Assembly (NCBI RefSeq): GCF_020509005.1
Contig: NC_063021.1
Coordinates: 1,116,001-1,180,000 of the forward strand
Direction: 5' to 3'
DNA: 64,000 nucleotides
Source of the DNA: Fulvia fulva
Taxonomy: Eukaryota > Ascomycota > Dothideomycetes > Mycosphaerellales > Mycosphaerellaceae
Under the pieces are notes generated by a model, which worked only from the letters and a program-made list of their open reading frames with translations, was not told the DNA's origin and made no database searches. Of the stretch, positions 1 to 9,833 are shown piece after piece; positions within the stretch are counted from its first letter, which is position 1; each line of letters begins with the position of its first letter. Position numbers and translations under genes: made by a program.

Positions 1-748
1 GAACCAATATAACGACCAGAACTGGTACGATATATGATCTGACCCAGAGTAAATGTAGCATATCGGCTGCTTCATGGCAACCACAGAGCAACATCCCTAC
101 AGCGCAAAGGCCGTCTGTGTATCCGCCCATGCTGAGCATCCGCCACCAATCTGCACCGCTGGTCCGCATCAAATCGACTCCAAAGTGAGTGCCAACGGTC
201 AGCGCCGAGATCGAGGAGATAAACTTCGCAGCCACGAGCAATCTTTGCCAGTCCATAGTATGAAATTGCCAGGCGGAGCAGGTGACGAATTGCCAATTGA
301 TGATGGTGGCTAAGAAAACAGCCGCGGTGAACGTGGTGCTCAGCAACAGCTCAGATGTCCCCGTTCCCTGAGCTAGCACTATCATTTGACACTGAGGACA
401 GCGATTGTTCTCGAGTCTCGCGGCGAACCAGTTTCTAGAACATAAATGTCAGCATGACTCATCATGCAACACCTCAGGAGGGCGGTCTCACCTGGCACAC
501 TCCTCGCAGAAGATATGTCCACAAAGCTCGCTTCGGACCGGCTTGTCGGGGGCATCTCTGCATATAATGCAGTCCTCCGTCGGTTCGTTGACAGTCTTGC
601 GGAGGTGATGGTCAAGGAATTCCCGTCGGTTGGGAAGTCTTTGTGCGCATTTATGGCTGTTGCGCTCTGCTTTTGGGATGTAGCGGTAAGCCACTACAGC
701 TGCGACAACGGCCAGTGCAAGTCCGGTGTAATGCTTGCAGTCTTCCAT
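1..748 (-). CDS. RING-finger membrane protein, partial at left edge
   Basis: Two exons are visible, 748-492 and 434-1, with a 57-nt GTGAGA...CTAG intron. The frame stays open to base 1, so the 3' end lies outside the window. A hydrophobic segment at about residues 9-22 is followed by a C3HC4 RING at about residues 60-103: C60-x2-C63, C76-x-H78-x2-C81-x2-C84, then CPQC across the splice junction. Further hydrophobic segments follow the RING. RING fingers of this type normally recruit E2 enzymes for ubiquitin transfer, so a membrane-bound E3 ligase is the likely role; the substrate is unknown. The ATG at 748 was preferred to an upstream in-frame ATG because it starts just before the hydrophobic segment. 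The gene at 4427-5171 has the same architecture. Confidence 0.75.
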
Positions 749-892
749 GTTGTAGGTTGGGTTGGTTAATGTGTGAGATGGAAGCTTGCAAGTCTTACTG
801 AGGAAATTTATAGTCGAGGGGAAAAGACTGTCCTCAAAAATGGTAGCCGGCATCCTGGGCGGCTAATGTCCTCAATCCGTATTATCAGCATA

Positions 893-3058
893 TCACTGTT
901 GTACATTACTCTGTCGTTGTTTGCTCTCTGCCTTTTCTTTCTTAGCTCTCCTCCAAGCAATACCATAACGCATGCATACTACCGGCCCTGCAAACAGAAG
1001 GGTGTTAGCCATACTCGATAACCACGTGGCAGTGTCTTAGACTATAGTGGACATAGAGTGCGGCATGCAGCGCATGTCTCGCGCGGTCCACCATAGTCAA
1101 AGTCATTGCTCGATGCCTGATATCCTCCGAGTACGTACCAAGACACGAGATAAGAAAGATGATCGCCAGTGTTGTGTAGGCCCACCTTTGAGCTTAGTCA
1201 GCCACACATTGCAGAGAGCTGATTCGGCATAACACTTTTGTAATGATGCACTTACCCATTCCCCATAGCATTACTCATAGGCCTAATAACAGCCGTAGCA
1301 GCTGCGCCAAGCGAGCATCTGACCAGGTTGTTCGCTGCTGTGACAGTAGCCGGCTGGTCAGGATATATGTCGACCAAAAGGACATTCAGCACCTCAGAGG
1401 CTCCTATCAAGCAGCAGCCCAAGAACAACAGAGAGATGATCGGGCCTGCGAGAGTGATCTTCCAGTTCACGGACCAGCCATATGCCATGACTCCTAGAGC
1501 TGTAAGGATCAACATCGGTAGTCCGACTTGCAGTCGGGCACGCTCGATAGGGAATTCGGAGAGGTCGGTCTGTCGATTGCGGGTCAAAGGCACATCGAGA
1601 TGTCTAGCATGCCTCCTGTAATTCCAGTCAAGTAGATATCCGATAGTGAATGCGGAGAATACACCGCCGATCCCTATGGGAAGCTGATAATGGTCAGTTC
1701 ATCTGTAGTGCGTGATCGCAGGATATCAAGACATACAAACATTAAGGCGACGTGTAGCTCGTCGAAATCGTACAGTTCGCGAAACATCGAAGACTTTCCA
1801 GCGAAGACGGCATAGATGCAAGCCATTGCAAGCCCGTTGGTGATTAGTAGCAATGCAGTCTCCAGATCTGCTAGCACGACCAGTGTCGAGATCGGATTTG
1901 GGATGGCGAGCCTGTGATTCTCCCTTAGACGCAATGCCTTCTTTTCGTCTACAGGCAAGCCCTTATGAGCTGTCGACTTGGAGCGGAGGTGGTCCGTAAT
2001 GTTCCAGCTAGACCACGGCGGCGGTACAGAGCCATCGTCCACGATCTTGCGGCAAGTCTCTGGGAGGAACAGCATAAGAGGGATTGAGAAACAAGCCGAG
2101 AATATGAGCAGAAACCAGAAGATCCTGCAGGTGTTAGCATATCCCGAACAAGGGTGTGTGCATGCGACTTACCAGTGCCATCCAAGATTCTGGCTGAGAA
2201 GACCACCGAGGACAGGCGATAGCGTTGGTCCGAGTATGCTGCCAAGTGATGAAAACGTAATGTAACGCCCACGCTCTGAGGCAGTAATGAGATCACCAAC
2301 AACACCATTGGCAAGAGCTATGGTCCCGCTGATGCCGGCTGACTGGAACATCCGGAGAATCAGAAGCGCGGTGTAGCTATTCTGCAGTCCTAAAGCAAGG
2401 TTGGCAAGTATGTAGATGGTGAAGCAGACGATATAAGCAGGTCGTCGGCCTAGCCAGAGTCAGCACATATCAGAAGCAAGGAAGCAACGAGATCTCACCA
2501 GCTTTGTCGGAGAAGCCTGCTACCATCATTGGTGCTAGTCCTTGCATGATCTTTCGAAAGTCAGTCGATGTCTGCAACACGTCCATATGTCATACTCACC
2601 ACGTATGTCGTAGCAGTAATGTTGACTTGGCTGCTTGTTACATGTAGGTCGCTCGCAATCTTGTTCAATGCTGGATAGTAGATCATTCCGGTCATTGGAC
2701 TGCCGCCTGTCAGTTAGTACTCATCACGTTGAGGCATGTTCAATTGAAGAGCGATATCTCCGTCACGCTCTGGGGCGTACCTAAACCACGCAGCAAGCGA
2801 CGCTACGACCACGATGACTCGTTTCTGATTCGTCGAAAACACAGAGAAAGCCTCTTTGGCAACGGCATCGTTGGGTTCGGGTCCTTTCTCTGGATCTTGG
2901 TCGCTCCTCGCGGTCGTCGGAAGCTGTGCGACGAAACGACATTTCTCGGTCTCTAGAGGTCCTTGGCTCGTTGAGCGCGATGAGATGGAATTTGTGTCGA
3001 CGGGTCGAGGACTCAGCGGTTCAGTGCTATCAGATGTATGCAACGTCCATGCAGCCAT
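893..3058 (-). CDS. MFS transporter, DHA1/QDR-type drug:H+ antiporter
   Basis: Eight exons: 3058-2781, 2699-2600, 2550-2499, 2449-2173, 2124-1737, 1683-1256, 1185-1139 and 1035-893. They sum to 1713 nt (570 aa) with every junction in frame. The hydrophilic N-terminus (about 80 residues) leads into TM1 with the typical start FSVFSTNQKRVIVV. The loop 2-3 signature reads AGFSDKAGRRPAYIV, and the TM5 motif is SLGSILGPTLSPVLGG. The last helix ends in GPVVCMRYGIAWRRAKKEK. Twelve helices are expected. QDR/Dtr1-type members export drugs or small metabolites from the plasma membrane; the substrate cannot be read from sequence. An in-frame ATG at 3223 would add 55 poorly conserved-looking residues, so 3058 was chosen. 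It lies between two RING/membrane genes. Confidence 0.88.
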
Positions 3059-4426
3059 TGCTGTGCCTGTTGGACTGCACTGGACCTGGGGCTGTCGGTA
3101 TTCATAACGTCTCCGCCAACCGCCAACGCCAACGGCGCTCTGGGCCCGAAGACTGTGTGTGCACGTCGACGGCGGTGACTTTCGCCCAGCTGAACCGTAT
3201 GCGCTATACAAAGGCCGTACCATGAAACCTGACTAGCAGGGCTGAATGATAGCAGGCATAACCTTACAGATTGTGGCGTTCGCAGGGAAAGCAACGGCGT
3301 CATAAAGTCTATTGGCGATCAACATTGCCAATTCGGTATCGCCGTGTCCGGATGTCCCTGTCTTGCTCGCGTCGGTGCTCGGATGGAACGGCAGCTCGGT
3401 AGCAAAACGACACGAGAAGTCTTCACATATCGTGTTCAGATACGCATCGTACAGAATTTTGCCCAGCAATCGGCCGGGTGAGCCAAGACATCTCTCAAGT
3501 TCTTTGAAAGGCGCTTTTTGGCGGCGGTTATCCAGGCTGACTGCACCTAATTCTGCGAATAGCTTGCAGCGTGGCGGTGTTCGTGTTCACAGCATGCCAT
3601 ACCTCGTAGTGTTGGTGATATTCCTGCCAAGGCGCACTCTTATGCAATTGTCAAGTCGCCGTGTATGTCTTTCGGCACCGAGTCATCGCTGGAGTGCATC
3701 TGAGTATGTGATGCATTATGAACAACATGTTTTAGTTGGCAGCAAGCTGGGCCACCAGGCCTGGACCATCGCTCACACGCTCACTCTTGAGGCATCTCAT
3801 CTCCAGCCGGCAGATGGTCACTCATGATGCTGGATGATCGGTTCGGCAGGCACTTAGCGTTCGATGGCGATGAGTGTGACGAGTCGCAAGATCCTGACAG
3901 ACACGCGAGCAGTCGACCATAATGGACCATTGACAAGGATATGTTGCAACTTCTTTTGGGCGTACATGGGATCCATCGGTACGACTCTACGGGAGTCTGC
4001 TTCCTGGCACGAGTGGTTTCGTAGGGCACTGACAGCCCTAAGGTCAGTATGATGTTAGTCGTTCATGTGCTTGAAGTGAGCTCTTGCGAATCCCTCTGGC
4101 GCAATTGCAAACACTCTGATACACATGCTTTTGAAAGGGCAATGCATGTCAGGTGTCGACCAGAACTTGTGATGGCATTGAGATGCGGCCTACATCTGCT
4201 GGTCTGTACCTTGTGTCGATTACATCGTAGTGAATGCAGCCTTCGATTTTAGCGGGCTAAGTTGTTCGAATTGCCACCGTGCATGTAAGCGAGTGTCGCG
4301 CTTTCAGCTAGGCCGCCAATTCATGAGTTGCGGCCAAGTATTTATCGCACGAGCGGTGGACCACACTTCAAGCAACTCGACAACCAACACGCGAGTCAAG
4401 ATTTTACTTGCGCTCGTCTGTTCAGA
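3059..4426. other. Intergenic region, no supportable gene
   Basis: This is the divergent spacer between the QDR transporter (leftward) and the second RING gene (rightward). Several open frames of 80-170 codons exist (for example 3312-3827), but none shows a recognisable motif, signal peptide or consistent splice pattern. It should contain the promoters of both flanking genes. Confidence 0.5.
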
Positions 4427-5171
4427 ATGCGACGAACGGTGGCCGCGCTGGCGGCTACCGTCGCGGTGGGAATTTGGCGATATCGGTTCGGTACTCAGCT
4501 ACCCTCCAAACAAAAGTTCCTGTCGACGGTGAAGGCCTGTGATCGCATCCTGGACGAAGATGAGGTCTGCGCTTTCTGCAGGTAAGTTCTGTTCAATACC
4601 GAGCGTCGATGATTTGTGGCTCTGACCCAGAAGTAGAGACAAGCATACAGGGCCGGTCGAGCTGAGGTGCCAGCATGTGTTCTGCAAGACATGCCTCGAG
4701 GCCCTCGTCGACAACGACCAATCCAGCTGTCCGCTCTGTCGCCGCCCACAATTTTCGAATTCGAAGTCGAAAAGTATCTGTGTGCAGCTCTGGCGTGTCA
4801 CAGTCACCTCAATCGATGTCGCCATAGTGTTCGACTCGCTCTGCCTTGGAGTCCTGATCGGTCTTACACTAAAAAGGAGGCCAATTCGCTCCGACTTGGT
4901 CCACTACTGGCCCGAGGTCTTTCAGCTCAGCTTTACAAGGAGGATACTGCTGAAAGCAGTCATAGTCATTTGTGGGGTGGTACCGAGATTGGACACAGCG
5001 TTGATTGGGCAATATCCCAATAATGAGCCGAATGAAGATGCGCCCCCGTTGCGGCTTCGTGCGTTGTACTCGTTGACCTGTTGCGTATACTGCATCACGG
5101 CGATGAGGGCTGTTGAGGACTTTTATATGCTCCTAGATCATTCGACGTGGGTTGAAGATCTGGTGGTATGA
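4427..5171 (+). CDS. RING-finger membrane protein
   Basis: Two exons, 4427-4581 and 4637-5171, joined across a 55-nt GTAAGT...GTAG intron to give 229 aa. A short hydrophobic N-terminal segment (residues 5-17) is followed by a C3HC4 RING at residues 48-86: C48-x2-C51, C63-x-H65-x2-C68-x2-C71, CPLC at 83-86. The C-terminal half has two or three hydrophobic stretches (about residues 103-120, 140-155 and 185-205), suggesting a multi-pass membrane protein. A role as a membrane-anchored E3 ubiquitin ligase is inferred from the family. Its organisation matches the partial gene at 1-748, though identity outside the zinc ligands is low. The stop is only 29 bp from the convergent NDUFAF8-like gene. Confidence 0.72.
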
Positions 5172-5200
5172 CAGCGGTGGAATCATGCCGAATATGCATT

Positions 5201-5486
5201 TTACGCTTTTCTGCCTGCGGCCTTCTGAGATATATGTCAGCGTTGTATCTTCAACGCACATAACAGAGACAATACCAGATAGCAGTCTTTCAATGCCATG
5301 AACTCTCTCGCACACATATCTTTCTTGACATTTTGGTATGATGCCGCCACGCACTTGCCGTAGACTGCGCCCTGTTTGATGTCAGCTTGTGTGTGAGCTC
5401 TGACGATTATGACAATGACACACCTCAGGCGAGCACTTGGCTGCTGCTTCTGCAAATTTCTCGATGGGTCTTGTTCTGCCGGGCAT
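5201..5486 (-). CDS. NDUFAF8: Twin-CX9C complex I assembly factor NDUFAF8-like, 60 aa
   Basis: Three small exons, 5486-5424, 5371-5276 and 5224-5201, with introns of 52 and 51 nt (GTGTGT...CAG and GTATTG...CAG). The product is 60 aa and too fragmented to appear as a long open frame. It contains two exact CX9C motifs, C18-x9-C28 and C41-x9-C51, the hallmark of CHCH proteins oxidised in the mitochondrial intermembrane space. The stretch CAREFMALKDC resembles the corresponding part of human NDUFAF8 as I remember it (CAREFEALRSC). NDUFAF8 partners NDUFAF5 in complex I assembly. All junctions keep frame and the stop follows AGRKA. Another CHCH family remains possible, but the second motif favours NDUFAF8. 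It is divergent with the Sfi1 gene. Confidence 0.8.
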
Positions 5487-5856
5487 TGTGTGATGTTGGT
5501 GTGAAAGTGAAAGACGATCGGTTCACCACGTCAACGATGTCTGTGGACCCTGTGAGTGTACATGGGTGGAGATTGGCCCGGCTAGATCCGCCGCTAGCTC
5601 ACGGCTCTACCCACTCACCAATGCGCGCCAATCAACAACAACAACACAGGCGCGTAACAATACGTGAATACTTGAGCCGCGTCCTACATCCACCAACATT
5701 CGCATCTTGTAGCACATACTGCGCATTCACAGCGCACACAGCGCGAGCAGTCTATTCACAGCAGATGGAAAGACGCACCAGATGACCGTCCCATACTCGA
5801 AGCGCGTCCGCCGAAAACAAGCTCGACACCCTCGACATCCTGCGTAGGACCCTCAC
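5487..5856. promoter_or_regulatory. Divergent promoter region between NDUFAF8-like and Sfi1 genes
   Basis: This 370-bp interval separates two start codons pointing away from each other, so it must hold both promoters. It contains A-rich runs (for example near 5637-5650). I cannot point to a specific factor-binding site with confidence. Confidence 0.5.
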
Positions 5857-8800
5857 ATGAATGGACTGCCTCCCGACCAAGAGCTGCCAGGGCTGACAGA
5901 TGATCGTATGGAAGGTCACTTATAGGTGTATCACATGACAGCTAACACATCTCTAGAAATCGCAATACTCGACAACATCTGCAAAGCTGCGTCCCGAACC
6001 CATGACCCGCCGATCAAAGCCATCTTCGACGCCTACGATGAGGAGCTTCAGGCTAGAGGCTTGGACTCCAGTCATGACAACGAGATATACCGGTGGATCT
6101 TACGCGTGGGCGAGAGCGCGAGAAGACAACATCGTCGAGGCAATGCTACCAACTTTGTTCCCTACCTGAGAGATCTACTCGAGGCACATGGCATTACAGT
6201 GATCGATACGGAAGGCGACGAGGAGGGTGATCAGTACATTGAGGGCATAACGCGATCTTTGGAGGAACCAGAGAGTACTCGCAAACAGCACGAGCCACAG
6301 CCTAGGCGAAGGGTATCTTTCGACGATGCTCGGCTGGACGAGACATTCCTCAGCGAGCGATCTCACCTTGCTCCGATGTCACCTGGACGGCCGTCGCACG
6401 GAGCTGTCAGACAGCAAGCCCGTGGACCTGGAGAGGTCGCGCCAACGTTCAGACCTAGGTCAGTAAGCGCAAGCAGCAGTCAACCATATGTCGGGTCGCG
6501 CCAGCCAGCACCCAAGCACTACCAAGAGGCATCGCCCTCGTCGGATTACGCTTCAGACTATGGAGAGCAGCCGAACCGCACCCTGTTATTTGACCCTTCA
6601 CCTACGCAGATGGACGACAACGCCGACACTTTTGCATACACTTCCGCTCTCAAGCACAGAAATACATGCTTTCGGAACTGGCATCGCAAAGCACAAGCCC
6701 TGGCCGAGCAAAGGATGGAGGCGGAAGACATTGCCACTGCTCATGATCGACGACAATTGCTCAGGCCGTGTCTCGAGATAGTACGCGAGTTCTTCGTCTT
6801 GCGTCAAGAAGAGCGCAACCGCTTCATTTTGCTTGAACAGCTCGCCCAGCATGCACACGCCAGACGTGACCTCTGGATCATGAGCAAAAGCTTCACGCAC
6901 TGGTATAGGAAAACTGGTGTCGATCAAGCAGCAACCATATTCGCCCAGAATCAGATCTTGCGACAGCGATACTTCAGTCGCTGGCGCGAGATTGCTGCAG
7001 CCAACGCCTTAAAAGCTCGAAGTCTCTCATGCAAGAAGTTCTTGCGTCTGTGGCGGGAGAGAGCTATCCGCAGTGCAGTTGTTCGCGAGCAAGCAGGGGC
7101 ACAATACGAGAAGTATTTGACCAAGAAGTATCTGTCGATATGGAGACGGAGATGTCACAATACTTGGGCCGTAAACGAAAACAAGGAGAGACTGCGACAA
7201 CGGGCCCTGCAGCTGTGGCATGCCAAATTGGAACTTCACCAAGATCAGGAACGTCAAGCCGAAGGCGTTCATATTCGGCGTCTGACAGGAGTCGCTTTTG
7301 CCAGGCTTCGCGAGCTCACCACTCAACGACGGCAGATGGCCGACTATGCTGGAAGTTACCACAGCCGTAAGCTTATCACGGAATGTATGCACTCCTTACA
7401 AGTACACGCCAAGCTGGTACCAGGCGCCGCAAGGCTATCGCTCAAGATAAACACAAGACTGAAGCAAAGCGCGCTCACAACGTGGCGCACGAACTTTACT
7501 ATCGCGCGAAAAGCGTCTGAGATTGACCGCAAGCGCATCTTACAAACCGCATGGACCACTTGGAACGATACACTCCGTTGCCGTACTCTCGCACAGCGCA
7601 TCGACGAGCGTGTGTTGCGCGACAGCCTGCTGAGCTGGAAGCTGAACATGTTGGCCCAACAGTTCCAACGATGGAAAGATGCGAGGCTTCTTCAGCGCGC
7701 CGTCACTACGTGGCATGATCGAAGGCTGCTGCAAGATGCCGCACTTGAGCAGGCCAGCATGAGGTTCGCCGACAGTCAAAGGCGCCTCAAGCTGTCTTCA
7801 GCAATGCGCAGTCTCAACATCGCCGTACGCAACCGTGAGGACGCCGAACGTGCTGCGACGGAGTTTTCGAATAGTCGTGCTTTGCCAGATGTGATTACGG
7901 TATGGAAGCAGCGTTCCGTGCATGCTCGACAGCTAGCCAAATGGGCAGCAGATGCCCGGTTCTATTGCTTATGCACGCGTACGCTCAAAGTGTGGCACGA
8001 GCGCACTGTGGAGCAGCAGCATGAAAGGCGCCGCGAGGCTTATGCTCAGGTCAGAGCCCGCGTCAAAGCCAGAGTCGTTGGGCATGCCTTTGCGATGTTG
8101 CGACAAAAGGCTTCGAGCCTTGCTCAGCTACGAGCAGAAGCTGAGCAAAGAGCGCTAACACGAGTTTTCCGAGTCGGCATACAGGGCTTCAACACATGGC
8201 GAGAGAAGACTGCTCATTACGTCGACCTCCAGATCCAAGCGACTGCTGCGGACCACCAGAAACTGCTCGGCTCAGCGCTGTCTGCTGTGGTGAACAAAGG
8301 TGTTGAGCTCTCGGAGATGGAGGAACAAGCCCTGCTTTTCCGTCAGGAATCTGATCTCGCTTTGCTGGCTAATGCGATGAAGAAAATGCAGTGGGTCACC
8401 TTTACTGCAGCTCGAAAGAGCGAAAGCGCCGATGCCCTAGCAGCTCGCAATCGTGATCAACACATCAAGCACATGCTTAGACATTGGTCTTCTGAAGCTG
8501 GGAAGCGAAAGACGGCAAAGTCGAGCAAGCAACGCGAGCCCGACAGTCCAAGCCTTCGGCCTGCGAGTCGGGCAGCCGCAAGATCAGTCGAAAGGCCTGC
8601 TCCGACAGCCTCACCAGCAGCACAGACGTCAACACCTGCATACATGCGCACGCCTTCACGGTCTCGCCGTACAGGTCGCTTTCGTCCCTTGCCAACGCCA
8701 GCACACGTTACGCCCATGGCTTTCGATCCTGCTTACTATGTTACCACACCTGCGCCTACAACCGCTGCAGCGCCTGCTGAGGAGGCAGCTGAGGGCGGCG

Positions 8801-9006
8801 ATGTTTTTGATGCATTGACGCCTCAGATCACGCCCTTTTCCAGAAAGCTTCGGGCTGGCGGTGTAACGCCAATGCCACCTTCTGCTTTGCGAAATAGCAT
8901 ACTTGGACGTTCGATCACAGGAGGAGGGACAGCTAAAAGTGTCAGGTTCGCAGGCGCAAGCAGGTTTGGCAGTGATTCGAGGAGGCTCGGCACGACGAAT
9001 GAGTAG
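5857..9006 (+). CDS. sfi1: Sfi1-family spindle-pole / centrin-binding protein
   Basis: A short first exon, 5857-5905, is joined to 5957-9006 by a 51-nt intron (GTATGG...CTCTAG), giving about 1032 aa. The start reads MNGLPPDQELPGLTDDQIAI. From about residue 235 to 870 there are about 15 spaced Trp repeats of the Sfi1 type, such as CFRNWHRKA, SFTHWYRKT, YFSRWREIA, YLSIWRRRC, ALTTWRTNF and TLKVWHERT. Each such helix binds one centrin in the half-bridge of the spindle pole body and allows its duplication. The basic C-terminal tail holds many S/T-P sites (MRTPSR, PLPTPAHVTPM, DALTPQITPF), as expected for CDK control of duplication in known Sfi1 proteins. An in-frame downstream start near 5926 would skip the N-terminus and is less likely. 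Confidence 0.88.
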
Positions 9007-9067
9007 GTTTGACGTAGTAATGATACCCTTCAATGTCAATATTACCATGTCCTTCCAGATACCATTA

Positions 9068-9833
9068 TCAAGGTCTGCACGTAATCACCCTGAACGGAAG
9101 CACCGCACTCATCTCCTCACCAAATATCCTCCACGCCCATAGATCTGTGGGACTCAACTGACTAGCCCACTTGTGCGTGAGTCTCAACTCCTTCAGCCGC
9201 GGTCCTGCACTCTGCCCAGCGCCCTCAGTCCCAAACTCCCTCAAAAACTCCCCCTTCCCCTTCTCAGCATCTTCCACCAGATCAAACGCCACCCTGATCA
9301 CAAACTCCAACACTTCAAGCTTCGGCATGGCATCTCTGGCAAGTCTCCATCCACTCATGACATCCTACGCATCCAGATTCTGTCAGCAAGCGACAACATA
9401 GCCATATACCCGGGAAATGTGACTGTGACATGACACATACCTCAAACGTAGCAACCGCCAAAACCACTTCCCTAACACCCCTCAATCTATCCACCAATAC
9501 CGTGCGGAAGAAAGAGTGCAAATGGCTGATGTTGGCGATTTGGCGGTTGGTGATGTACAGCCGGTTCAGGCTGTAGAAGAGATGGGCTGTTTCATGGTGC
9601 AGTCGGCGGCATGTCGCTAGGATGGAGAGGATGGTTGGGTTAGGAGACGAGGAGGACCAGGCGATGCTGACGGCGTTGAGACATGTGTCGTTGGTGCTGT
9701 TGCTGCTGGGTGGGATTGTTAAGAGGTCTGAGTAAATTTGCAGGCGGAGCTCGGCTGGGAGGGTGAAGAGGGGGCGTTGTGGTTGAGGGTGGATTGATTT
9801 GTATACTGGAGCTTGGGAATGGGATGGTGCCAT
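9068..9833 (-). CDS. 2EXR/F-box-like protein of unknown function
   Basis: Two exons, 9833-9441 and 9364-9068, with a 76-nt GTATGT...GTAG intron, giving 229 aa. An upstream in-frame ATG at 9866 would add 11 residues. Near the N-terminus the segment LFTLPAELRLQIYSDLL matches the start of the many fungal 2EXR/F-box-like proteins. It is followed by ILATCRRLHHETAHLFY, also typical of that family. The C-terminal exon is mixed helical/charged and ends near the convergent Sfi1 gene, with 61 bp between the stops. Function in this very expanded family is unknown; F-box-like binding of a Skp1 partner is only a possibility. A second, unrelated-looking member lies at 26959-27978. Confidence 0.65.

Noticed and set aside
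3312..3827. 171-codon plus-strand open frame upstream of the second RING gene
   Set aside because: No motif, no signal peptide, composition rich in Arg/Ser/Leu as in random frames, and several other frames are equally open.
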